From contig JBAWAP010000350.1 in NCBI GenBank assembly GCA_049589355.1, forward strand, positions 1 to 12,605: a stretch of DNA of 12,605 bases, in the 5' to 3' direction. The position numbers were made by a program, and so were the translations under genes. Below are positions 4,935 to 10,991 of the stretch, piece after piece; position 1 is the stretch's first letter, and every line of letters starts with the position of its first letter. The stretch is from JBAWAP01 sp049589355. GTDB lineage: Bacteria; Chloroflexota; Anaerolineae; VGOG01. The notes beneath the pieces were generated by a model. The model saw only the letters and a program-made list of their open reading frames with translations. It had not been told where the DNA came from and made no database searches.

Positions 4935-6659
4935 CTATCCTTTCATTCTCTCCAGGATCGCCATCAACCTCTCGTTGCCGCCGGCCGGGGGCTGCCAGTC
5001 CACCTGAATCACCGGCGCGCCTTGCGCCATCAGGCTCTCGGTGAACGACTCCAAGCCCACGTTGATGGCCGCCAGGGGCTGGTGTAGCACCGCCAGGTCT
5101 ACGGGTTTCGGGTTTTTGGTTTCGGGTTTCGGGTAGAGGGACCGGAGCAGGCGGCCAACGTAGCGGACGGCAGCCTCGTTACTGGTTTCCACTCGTGCTC
5201 CCGCCTCCTCTAGCTGTTGCACCTGGGCGTCGAAGTCCTGAGGATCCTCGTCGGTGCCGACCACGACGGCGACTATCTTCAGGTGTCGCCCGGCTTCTGC
5301 TGCCCGGGCACGTGCCCTGGCGATGGCCGGGGCCAGTTCGCCGGCCGGGTCGGGGTGAGCGCCGTAGCCCAGCACCACATCGAGCAGAATCACAGCGACC
5401 TCCGGATCGCCAGCTTCCTGTTGCAGCCGCCGGATGCGGAGGTCGTTGTCCATCATGGGGTGCAGACGGCCGACGGTGAATTCGTCCTCGCCCAGGTCAA
5501 CGATGGTGTGAGCCTGGCTGACCAGCGAGTTGGTCAGGCGATAGTCTTCGTTCAGTGGGGCGTTGGAATAGACGCCGGGCAGATAGCCCTGTAAGATGAG
5601 CAAGGCTTCGTAGGCCAGGGTGCCGCCGGAGAAGAGGCCACGCAGGTATCGCTGTTCCGGCGCGAAACGGTCCAGCTTCAGGTCTGGGGCGAGTTCCGCG
5701 CTGGGTGTTGAGACGACCAACTGCACGGCCAATTCGGCGGCTTCGTCGAGGGAGGTAGCAAAGCGCAGGTTGTCTACCTGCCAGACTGGAGGTGAATAGC
5801 CGATGAAGTCCACCACCACTGGCTTGCCCGCCGACCGGGCGGTTTTCAACAATTCATCGGCTACTTGGGGTGATGGCGGCTTGGAGACGAGCACAATCAC
5901 TCGTGTTTCGGGGTCACGACTGAGGAGGTCGAGCCCTTGGCGGGCCGTCACCGCGCCCACCGCCTGGGAGAGGTCGCGCCCGCCAGTGCCAAGGGCGTGG
6001 GTGACGCCACTCCCCAACTGGTGGATGCGAGACGTCACGGCTTGCAATCCCGTTCCGGCTGCACCGACCACCCCAATCGGCCCCTGGCGCACCCGGTTGG
6101 CAAAGCCCAGCCCCACCCCGTTGACGATGGCTGTACCGCAGTCTGGCCCCATGACCAAAAGGCCCTTTTCAGCCGCCACCTGCTTGAGGGCAATCTCATC
6201 ATCGAGGGAGACGTTGTCGCTGTAGAGAAAGACGTTCTTACCCAGACGCAGCGCCTGGCGGGCCACACCAGCGGCGTAGCGCCCTGGAACTGAGACCAGC
6301 ACCCATTGGGCGTCGGGCATCATCTGAGCGGCTGATTCAAGGCTCTTGGGGCGATAGTCCTGTTCGATGCCCCCCCGGCGCTGGGTGAGGAGTGCATCCA
6401 CCTGGCTCAGTGCGGCCTGAGCTGCGGCGTCGTTTTCGGCGCGGATCACGATGACCAGGTCATCGGCCACGGCAGCCTGGGCTTCCGGCGTCAGCAAGCC
6501 ACTCTGGGCAAGGACGTCCTTGTTAGCATCGGTCCCCATCATTACGCCCGCGTCGAGGACGCCAGGCAGGGCAGCCAGGGAGCGCTGCAACTGCATCAGG
6601 ACCACCGAGTCGTAGTAAGCTCCAGATCGAATTTCCGCCTTAGTTACTGTCTGAGACAC
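4935..6659 (-). CDS. fdrA: FdrA-family acyl-CoA synthetase-like protein
   Basis: This 574-residue protein is a close motif match to FdrA (Escherichia coli FdrA is about 555 residues): GVMMGTDANKDVL (38-50), YSDNVSLDDEIALK (146-159), EKGLLVMGPDCGTAI (164-178), GVVGAAGTGLQ (197-207), LGTGGRDLSQAVG (223-235), VSKPPSP (258-264), GLFSGGTLAYEA (341-352), GRLHPMMDND (397-406) and LLDVVLGYGAHPDPA (425-439). The fold is succinyl-CoA-ligase-like with a CoA-binding domain. In E. coli FdrA acts with AllG/AllH in oxamate transcarbamoylation during allantoin breakdown; neither partner is in this window. The GTG start at 6659 overlaps the CoA-transferase stop (TAGTG), and GGGGGTGATC lies just upstream. Residues 510-519 (PKPETKNPKP) come from an in-frame telomere-like repeat. 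Substrate unknown. Confidence 0.9.
   Translation of the reverse strand: MSQTVTKAEIRSGAYYDSVVLMQLQRSLAALPGVLDAGVMMGTDANKDVLAQSGLLTPEAQAAVADDLVIVIRAENDAAAQAALSQVDALLTQRRGGIEQDYRPKSLESAAQMMPDAQWVLVSVPGRYAAGVARQALRLGKNVFLYSDNVSLDDEIALKQVAAEKGLLVMGPDCGTAIVNGVGLGFANRVRQGPIGVVGAAGTGLQAVTSRIHQLGSGVTHALGTGGRDLSQAVGAVTARQGLDLLSRDPETRVIVLVSKPPSPQVADELLKTARSAGKPVVVDFIGYSPPVWQVDNLRFATSLDEAAELAVQLVVSTPSAELAPDLKLDRFAPEQRYLRGLFSGGTLAYEALLILQGYLPGVYSNAPLNEDYRLTNSLVSQAHTIVDLGEDEFTVGRLHPMMDNDLRIRRLQQEAGDPEVAVILLDVVLGYGAHPDPAGELAPAIARARARAAEAGRHLKIVAVVVGTDEDPQDFDAQVQQLEEAGARVETSNEAAVRYVGRLLRSLYPKPETKNPKPVDLAVLHQPLAAINVGLESFTESLMAQGAPVIQVDWQPPAGGNERLMAILERMKG
5103..5133. repeat. Telomere-like GGGTTTC repeats inside fdrA
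   Basis: Thirty-one bases are built almost only from GGGTTTCGGG and GGTTTC units. They encode PKPETKNPKP in frame on the minus strand, in the linker between the third Rossmann-like domain and the C-terminal segment AINVGLESF. The low complexity contrasts sharply with flanking coding sequence and suggests a dispersed repeat that landed, or expanded, in a tolerant loop. Confidence 0.6.
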
Positions 6660-7867
6660 TAGATCACCCCCCGCTCCTTCAGCCGGGCTACCTCTCCGGC
6701 GGTGTAGTCCAGCAGCCCGGTCAGCACTTCTTCCGTGTGCTGGCCCAGGAGCGGCGGCGGTTGGCGCACCTCCGCCGGGGTCTGCGACAGTTTGTACGGA
6801 AAGCCGGTGAATCGTACCTGACCAGCAGTTGGGTGCTCCGTCTCCAGTGCCAGACCTCGTGCCTGCGCCTGGGGATGATCGAAGACGTCGGGCACGGTGT
6901 TGATCGGCCCGCAGGGGAGTCCGACCCTCTGAAACTCTGCCAGCCACTCGTCGGCGTCGCGGGCGGCAAAGACCTCGCTGAGCACCGTCACCAACGCCGG
7001 CCGGTTTGAAACGCGTGCCCCGTTAGTGGCGAAGCGTGGGTCGTCCTTCAGATCCGGCCGGCCGATTGTGTCGCACAGCAGGGTCCACATCCGCTCATTG
7101 CCCACCGCCAGTACGAACCAGCGGTCGCGGGCGCGGAAGGCCTCGTAGGGGGCGATGTTGGGGTGGGCGTTTCCCATACGGCGGGGCTCCGCTCCCCCAA
7201 CAAGGTAGTTAGAGGCCACGTTCGCCAGGAGGGCCACCTGTGCATCCAGCAGCGAGATGTCCACCAGTTGCCCCTCGCCTGTGTGGTCGCGGGCGCGCAG
7301 CGCCGCCAGGATCGCCGTAGTCGCAAACATCCCGGCCGTGATGTCCACGATGGGCACCCCCACCCGGTACGGCGGCCCCTCCTCCGGTCCGGTGATGCCC
7401 ATCATTCCGCCTTCGGCTTGGATGATGGGGTCGTAGCCGGGTCGGTCGGCATAGGGGCCAGTGCGGCCATAACCGCTTACGGAGCAATAGACCAGGCGCG
7501 GGTTCAGAGCGTGCAGGTCCTCGTATCCCAGGCCCATCCCGTCCAGCACGCCGGTGCGAAAGTTCTCCACCAGCACGTCGGAGATGGAGGCCAGCCGGCG
7601 CACAATCTCCTGCCCCTCCGGGCTCTTGAGGTTGACGGTGATACTACGCTTGTTCCGGTTGACGGCGATGAAATAGGCCGATTCGCCCGGATAGGGGCCG
7701 TAGGGCTCTCCCACGAAAGGTGGCCCCCAGCCCCGGGAGTCGTCCCCCTCGCCGGGCCGCTCCACCTTGATCACGTCCGCCCCCAGGTCGCCCAACATCA
7801 TGGTACAGTAGGGGCCGGCCAAGGCCCGGGTCATATCAACGACGCGAATTCCCTCCAGTGGTTGCAT
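6659..7867 (-). CDS. Class III (CaiB/BaiF-family) CoA-transferase
   Basis: This 402-residue cytosolic enzyme has a full family III CoA-transferase layout. It starts LEGIRVVDMTRALAGPYCTMMLGDLGADVIKVE, then NRNKRSITVNLK (70-81), VLVENFRTGVLDGMGLGY (98-115), SGYGRTGPYADRPGYD (131-146) and IVDITAGMFA (173-182). Asp175 is at the position of the catalytic aspartate that forms the acyl-anhydride and aspartyl-CoA intermediates in formyl-CoA transferase. The enzyme moves CoA between carboxylic acids (oxalate, succinate, mesaconate and others across the family); the substrate is not predictable here. ATG 7867 is preceded by AAGGGAGA. The stop overlaps the fdrA start by one base, so the two are almost certainly translated together and probably act in one pathway. 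Confidence 0.93.
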   Translation of the reverse strand: MQPLEGIRVVDMTRALAGPYCTMMLGDLGADVIKVERPGEGDDSRGWGPPFVGEPYGPYPGESAYFIAVNRNKRSITVNLKSPEGQEIVRRLASISDVLVENFRTGVLDGMGLGYEDLHALNPRLVYCSVSGYGRTGPYADRPGYDPIIQAEGGMMGITGPEEGPPYRVGVPIVDITAGMFATTAILAALRARDHTGEGQLVDISLLDAQVALLANVASNYLVGGAEPRRMGNAHPNIAPYEAFRARDRWFVLAVGNERMWTLLCDTIGRPDLKDDPRFATNGARVSNRPALVTVLSEVFAARDADEWLAEFQRVGLPCGPINTVPDVFDHPQAQARGLALETEHPTAGQVRFTGFPYKLSQTPAEVRQPPPLLGQHTEEVLTGLLDYTAGEVARLKERGVI

Positions 7868-7883
7868 TGTGCATCTCCCTTCC

Positions 7884-7926
7884 GTTTCAGGTTTAAGGTT
7901 GCAGGTTCAGAGCCTGCAACTTGAAA
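7884..7926. repeat. Intergenic inverted repeat between nitrilase and CoA-transferase genes
   Basis: GTTGCAGG (7898-7905) pairs perfectly with CCTGCAAC (7913-7920) around a 7-nt loop. Outer GTTTCA and TGAAAC arms extend it imperfectly. It fills most of the 62-nt gap between the two genes. There is no T-run, so it is more likely a dispersed repeat or an mRNA processing/stabilising hairpin than a terminator. The GTTTCAGGTTTAAGG wording resembles the repeat found inside fdrA. Confidence 0.55.
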
Positions 7927-7929
7927 CCC

Positions 7930-8865
7930 TCACTCCTGTGGGATGCGCCGCGCCGGCTCAAAGCGGCTGCGGGCCGGGGTGAGGATGTCCCGGTAGGCCG
8001 CCAAGTTGCGATCCTCCAGATGGTCAAAGATCATCGGCGTGCGTGCACCGTAGGTGACGTAGCGGATCGGGTCCGGGTCCAGTTCGACAGCGATGATCTC
8101 CTCCGTGCCCCGCGCCAGCGCCAACACCTGGGCGATGGGACTGACAATCATGCTGTGGCCGAAGTAGTAGTTGCCCCCCGCGTCGGGGCCGATGGCGTTA
8201 CAGGCGGCGATGTAGACGTGGTTGTCGTAGGCACGGGCGCGGTTGGTGACCTCCCAGATCTCGAAACTTCGCAGCAGGGCCGATGGGCGGACGATGATCT
8301 CCGCTCCCCGGATTGCCTCACAGCGGTAGAGTTCGGGGAAGTCACCGTCATAGCAGATGGTCAGGCCGATGTTGGCGAGTTCTGTCTCCACTACGACCGG
8401 TTCGTGGCCGGGCGTGGACCAGCCTGTCACTTCGATAGGCTCAGTGCGCAGCCTGAGCCCTGCGGAAGGGCCTCCGCCGGAGAGCCGCTCGGTAGGGAAG
8501 AGGTGGGTCTTGCGATAGACGCCCAGCAGTTCCCCATCGGGGCCGAAGAGGGCTGCGCTGTTGTAGACCACGCCCCGCTCCGGTCCCCGCTCGTAGGTAG
8601 GGAAGACGACATACACTCCAAGCCCCCGCGCTGCGGCGGCCACCGGCTCCGTCATCCGGCCGGGGAGTGTGTCCACGCGCTCCCAAAGTTCCTCCGCTGG
8701 GCAGTTGGGGGTGAAGCCAGTAGTGACTGCCTCCGGCAGGACAACTAACTCTGCCTCGTTTTCTTTTGCGGCCCGCTCGATCCAGTGAATGGCCTTCCCT
8801 ACATTGGCCGCTACATCGTTAGGGTTGACGGCGAACTGGGCGCAAGCGACGATAAAGGGTTGCAT
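7930..8865 (-). CDS. Nitrilase-superfamily carbon-nitrogen hydrolase (amidase type)
   Basis: This 311-residue hydrolase carries the complete Glu-Lys-Cys triad: Glu45 in VVLPEAVTTGF, Lys119 in VYRKTHLF and Cys171 in IGLTICYDGDFPEL. Members hydrolyse amides, N-carbamoyl compounds or nitriles via a thioester on the Cys. The CYDGDFPE context favours an amidase or carbamoylase over a true nitrilase, but the substrate is not readable. I chose ATG 8865 over the ATG six bases upstream because AAGGAGG then has about 7-nt spacing. Residues 133-146 (PSAGLRLRTEPIEV) are encoded by an imperfect palindrome that looks like an in-frame REP insertion, in the loop after Lys119. It follows the exporter gene by 52 nt and precedes the CoA-transferase by 62 nt. 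Confidence 0.92.
   Translation of the reverse strand: MQPFIVACAQFAVNPNDVAANVGKAIHWIERAAKENEAELVVLPEAVTTGFTPNCPAEELWERVDTLPGRMTEPVAAAARGLGVYVVFPTYERGPERGVVYNSAALFGPDGELLGVYRKTHLFPTERLSGGGPSAGLRLRTEPIEVTGWSTPGHEPVVVETELANIGLTICYDGDFPELYRCEAIRGAEIIVRPSALLRSFEIWEVTNRARAYDNHVYIAACNAIGPDAGGNYYFGHSMIVSPIAQVLALARGTEEIIAVELDPDPIRYVTYGARTPMIFDHLEDRNLAAYRDILTPARSRFEPARRIPQE
8430..8468. repeat. REP-like palindrome inserted in frame in the nitrilase gene
   Basis: CTTCGATAGGCTCAG (8430-8444) and CTGAGCCCTGCGGAAG (8453-8468) form an imperfect stem with a perfect GGCTCAG/CTGAGCC core around an 8-nt loop. The wording matches the common dispersed palindrome family with arms close to CTTCGACAGGCTCAG. In the minus frame it contributes PSAGLRLRTEPIEV without breaking the gene. 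Confidence 0.65.
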
Positions 8866-8917
8866 AACCATCCCTCCTTAACAGGTGAATGTTCAGCTCC
8901 TCGCCCTCATCGGCCGA

Positions 8918-9577
8918 TCATCCGCGCAGGAAACTCACCCCCGAGCCGATGAAGTACACGCTGAGGGCCATCAGGAAGAGGCCGCAAGCGACGAGGATGC
9001 CCCGGTAGACCCGCTGGCTCAGGATGCGGCGACCGGAGGCGACGACGAACGAGAGCAAGCTGTTCCACAGCAGGTCAGTGGAGATGTGGGCCAGGTAAAA
9101 AACGACAATCCCCGGGACGCCGAATCTCACGAAGAGGAGCAGGTATCCAGTACCGACCGTGGCCCACCAGAGGACCCAATAGGGGTTCACCACGCTGACC
9201 AACAGGCCCGTTACCACGAGGTTCTGGCGAGAGCCTGGGGCTGTGGTGGCGGGTTGCCCGTCCAGCGTGACCCGTCCTAGCCAGGCCGTGCGGGCGATGT
9301 CGAAGCCCATCCAGAGCAGGAACAGCCCGCCGAAGAAGCCAATAGCTCCCACCAGCCAGTTGTGTTGCAATGCTTCGCCGATGCCGAGGGCCAAAGCCAG
9401 CACCATGGCCAGCTCGGCCAGGGCGTGGCCAGCGGTGATGAGCGGCCCGGCCCAGAAGCCCCGCCTGGCGCTCTCCGTGAAGGTCATGGCAGAGACTGGG
9501 CCAGGCATCATCACCCCGGTGAAGCCCACCAGCCACCAGGTGCCGACGAGGAAAAGAAAACTGTTCTTGGGATCCAT
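8918..9577 (-). CDS. LysE/RhtB-superfamily exporter
   Basis: This 219-residue integral membrane protein has about six hydrophobic segments (roughly residues 7-28, 43-66, 71-95, 117-145, 150-177 and 192-216). The N-terminal signature GVMMPGPVSAMTFTESARRGFWAG is typical of LysE-type translocators, including the PGP motif in helix 1. A conserved-looking VVNPYWVLWW sits in the fourth segment. The family exports amino acids and related small molecules using the proton-motive force. It is the first gene of the minus-strand series. ATG 9577 has GGGAG about 10 nt upstream. It lies 52 nt before the nitrilase, so it may export the product, or a toxic intermediate, of that pathway (inference). Confidence 0.88.
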   Translation of the reverse strand: MDPKNSFLFLVGTWWLVGFTGVMMPGPVSAMTFTESARRGFWAGPLITAGHALAELAMVLALALGIGEALQHNWLVGAIGFFGGLFLLWMGFDIARTAWLGRVTLDGQPATTAPGSRQNLVVTGLLVSVVNPYWVLWWATVGTGYLLLFVRFGVPGIVVFYLAHISTDLLWNSLLSFVVASGRRILSQRVYRGILVACGLFLMALSVYFIGSGVSFLRG

Positions 9578-9624
9578 CGCTTCGCTACTCCCTGATCTAA
9601 CAATGGCCAGTTCAGATCTGCTTG

Positions 9625-9660
9625 CACACCCCGGTCACATACCTAAGCCTCGTCAACTGG
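9625..9660 (+). repeat. Bipartite direct repeat, copy 1
   Basis: CACACCCCGGTC (9625-9636) and CGTCAACTGG (9651-9660) both recur exactly at 9894-9905 and 9907-9916. The spacing between halves differs (14 nt here, 1 nt there). The two copies flank the candidate small-RNA locus. No transposase is nearby. Confidence 0.55.
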
Positions 9661-9745
9661 CAGGCTGCCTTCTTCGCCATCAGCTCTTTGTAGCAGTTAT
9701 GTTCGGCTTGAGAACTGAATGACCTGGGTAGCATAAGTTCCGTAC

Positions 9746-9774
9746 TTGACAGGAACGGTAGATGACTGTATAAT
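9746..9774 (+). promoter_or_regulatory. Perfect-consensus sigma-70 promoter for the candidate small RNA
   Basis: TTGACA (9746-9751) and TATAAT (9769-9774) are both exact consensus and separated by the optimal 17 nt. Transcription would start near 9781-9783. The next open frame on this strand with a good start is about 310 nt away, and a hairpin followed by a T-rich stretch comes first. The promoter therefore seems to drive a short, abundant transcript. Confidence 0.85.
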
Positions 9775-9780
9775 CAAGTT

Positions 9781-9882
9781 GTAATAAACCGGTGCGTCCG
9801 GTTTACCCGCCCCTGGCGATAAGGTGGCCGCCTGTGGCCGCCTTCCTCGTGAAGAGGACAGCCAGGGGCGTTTTACTTTATT
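9781..9882 (+). ncRNA. Candidate structured small RNA of about 100 nt, novel or unrecognised
   Basis: Three elements follow the promoter. An 8-bp perfect hairpin pairs TAAACCGG (9785-9792) with CCGGTTTA (9798-9805) around loop TGCGT. A perfect 10-bp closing stem pairs CGCCCCTGGC (9808-9817) with GCCAGGGGCG (9861-9870). Two hairpins lie inside it: AAGGTGGCC/GGCCGCCTT (9821-9829 with 9836-9844, one G-U) and CCTC/GAGG (9845-9848 with 9854-9857) around GTGAA. The result is a three-way junction. TTTTACTTTATT follows the stem, so the RNA probably ends near 9875-9882. There is no SRP-RNA tetraloop domain, no 6S-like long bulged hairpin and no tRNA-like features that I can see. A cis-acting leader for the SIMPL gene is possible but less likely given the 3' T-rich end. 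Confidence 0.6.
9808..9882 (+). terminator. Likely intrinsic terminator of the small RNA
   Basis: The 10-bp GC-rich closing stem (9808-9817 with 9861-9870) is directly followed by TTTTACTTTATT. The loop is long (43 nt) but itself folds into two hairpins. It is thus an atypical, branched terminator that doubles as the body of the RNA. Confidence 0.5.
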
Positions 9883-9893
9883 AAAGCTGCCTA

Positions 9894-9916
9894 CACACCC
9901 CGGTCGCGTCAACTGG
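9894..9916 (+). repeat. Bipartite direct repeat, copy 2
   Basis: CACACCCCGGTC followed one base later by CGTCAACTGG repeats both halves of 9625-9660 on the other side of the small-RNA locus. Confidence 0.55.
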
Positions 9917-10092
9917 TAAGTAATTCTATCACAGGTTTCGTATTTTGCCTAGTCGTAGCCCTAGGCGGCGATCACCGCCAATGCCACCGCGATGCAGACC
10001 AGGGAACCTTTTCGAGGCAATAAACGTCCAATATGGTGCAAGAGGAAAATGCCTCTCTGCACAAAACTAAAGAAAGAAAGGAGAATCCAGTC

Positions 10093-10836
10093 ATGTCCAA
10101 AAGAGTTGCCATCAGCTTGCTAGTTTGCATGGTGCTGCTGGCCGTAGCAGTTGGCTGCGCACCTGCAGCCAGCTCGGTTGAGGCACCAAGATCCATAGAG
10201 CGCAGCATCACCGTCGTTGGGGAGGGTAAAGTCTCGGTGACACCTGACGTGGCCGAGGCCAACGTCGGCGTAGAGGTGCTAGCCCCCACGGTGAAGGAGG
10301 CCACTGCGGAGGCCAAAGAGCGGATGACGGCTATCATGGCCACGCTCCAAAAGGCGGGTATCGCCGAGAAGGACATCCAAACCTCGAACTACAGCATCTA
10401 CTTCGAGCGCTACCCAGAGGTCAGCCCCGTGGTAGAAGCAAAGCCGCCGGAGATAGAGGGCAATTACCGCGTCTCTAATATGGTGCGGGCTAAGATCCGC
10501 GACCTGGAGAAGATAGGGACGATCCTTGATGAAGTAATCGAAGCGGGAGCCAACAATGTCTATGGCGTCAACTTCACCTTGGATGATCCCAGTGAAGTGA
10601 CGAGCGAAGCCAGGAGCAAAGCCATTGCCGACGCCAAAGCCAGGGCGCAGGAACTGGCGGACCTCAACGGAGTGAACTTGGGCGAAGTCCTTCAGGTCAG
10701 CGAGGTCATCGGCGGGCCGTTTGCTACGATGGGAATACGCATGGCCAGTGAATATGCCGCTGGAGGTGGCCCTATCTCCCCTGGCGAGCTGGAGTTCAGC
10801 GTGCAGATACAGGTAACCTACGCCATTACGCCATAG
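10093..10836 (+). CDS. SIMPL-domain (DUF541) lipoprotein
   Basis: A 247-residue predicted lipoprotein. It has a positively charged N-terminus, a hydrophobic stretch (residues 5-20) and lipobox AVGC with Cys22. The mature part begins with the hallmark SIMPL opening SITVVGEGKVSVTPDVAEANVGVEV, then helical EATAEAKERMTAIMATLQKAGIAEKDIQT and the tail segment ARSKAIADAKARAQELADLNGVNLGEVLQVSE, all characteristic of the family. Family members are periplasmic or surface proteins of poorly defined role; some are linked to oxidative stress or kinase signalling. ATG 10093 has AAAGGAG 9 nt upstream. A small hairpin (10036-10062, GTGCAAGAGG with CCTCTCTGCAC) lies in the leader. It is monocistronic, ending in a clear terminator. 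Confidence 0.92.
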   Translation: MSKRVAISLLVCMVLLAVAVGCAPAASSVEAPRSIERSITVVGEGKVSVTPDVAEANVGVEVLAPTVKEATAEAKERMTAIMATLQKAGIAEKDIQTSNYSIYFERYPEVSPVVEAKPPEIEGNYRVSNMVRAKIRDLEKIGTILDEVIEAGANNVYGVNFTLDDPSEVTSEARSKAIADAKARAQELADLNGVNLGEVLQVSEVIGGPFATMGIRMASEYAAGGGPISPGELEFSVQIQVTYAITP

Positions 10837-10876
10837 CTACAAGAGACCCCCACCAATCTATTCCATCTCTACACCA

Positions 10877-10911
10877 GGGTTATGAGCCCTAGCGACTCAT
10901 AGCCCTTTTTT
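10877..10911 (+). terminator. Rho-independent terminator after the SIMPL gene
   Basis: GGGTTATGAG (10877-10886) pairs with CTCATAGCCC (10896-10905) through 10 bp including one G-U, around a 9-nt loop, and is followed by six T residues. It ends the SIMPL transcript 40 nt after the stop codon and insulates the kinase gene. Confidence 0.9.
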
Positions 10912-10913
10912 GA

Positions 10914-10944
10914 TTTTGCATAAATGCAAAAAATGGGTTATAAT
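10914..10944 (+). promoter_or_regulatory. Histidine-kinase promoter overlapped by a perfect palindrome
   Basis: A perfect TATAAT (10939-10944) lies 17 nt downstream of a weak -35 TTGCAT (10916-10921). The perfect inverted repeat TTTTGCAT-AA-ATGCAAAA (10914-10931) covers the -35 box. A weak -35 under an 18-bp palindrome is typical of a repressor- or activator-controlled promoter. The 5' leader to the ATG at 10992 would be about 40 nt. Confidence 0.65.
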
Positions 10945-10991
10945 AGTATTAAATAGCAAAGGTGGCATCGAAACGATAAGACGAGATAGCA

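Noticed and set aside
6660..6947. A 96-codon upstream extension of FdrA
   Set aside because: It is an out-of-frame reading of the CoA-transferase C-terminus. The GTG at 6659 overlapping the TAG stop starts the family-like sequence.
7163..8748. Two long plus-strand open frames (7163-7924 and 7921-8748)
   Set aside because: They lie antisense to the CoA-transferase and nitrilase genes, whose family motifs and ribosome sites are clear. They are by-products of G+C-rich coding sequence.
9578..9745. A minus-strand promoter for the exporter operon (TTGACG near 9649-9654)
   Set aside because: A TTGACG-like -35 is present on the minus strand, but no acceptable -10 lies about 17 nt downstream.
9781..9882. 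Known small RNA such as SRP RNA, 6S RNA or a riboswitch for the SIMPL gene
   Set aside because: The SRP tetraloop domain and the long bulged hairpin of 6S RNA are not visible. No familiar riboswitch core was recognised, and the T-rich end lies about 210 nt before the SIMPL start. A covariance-model search would be needed to be certain.
9917..10092. A promoter for the SIMPL gene
   Set aside because: Several A+T-rich hexamers exist (for example near 10017-10035), but none pairs with a credible -35 box at proper spacing, so I do not call one.
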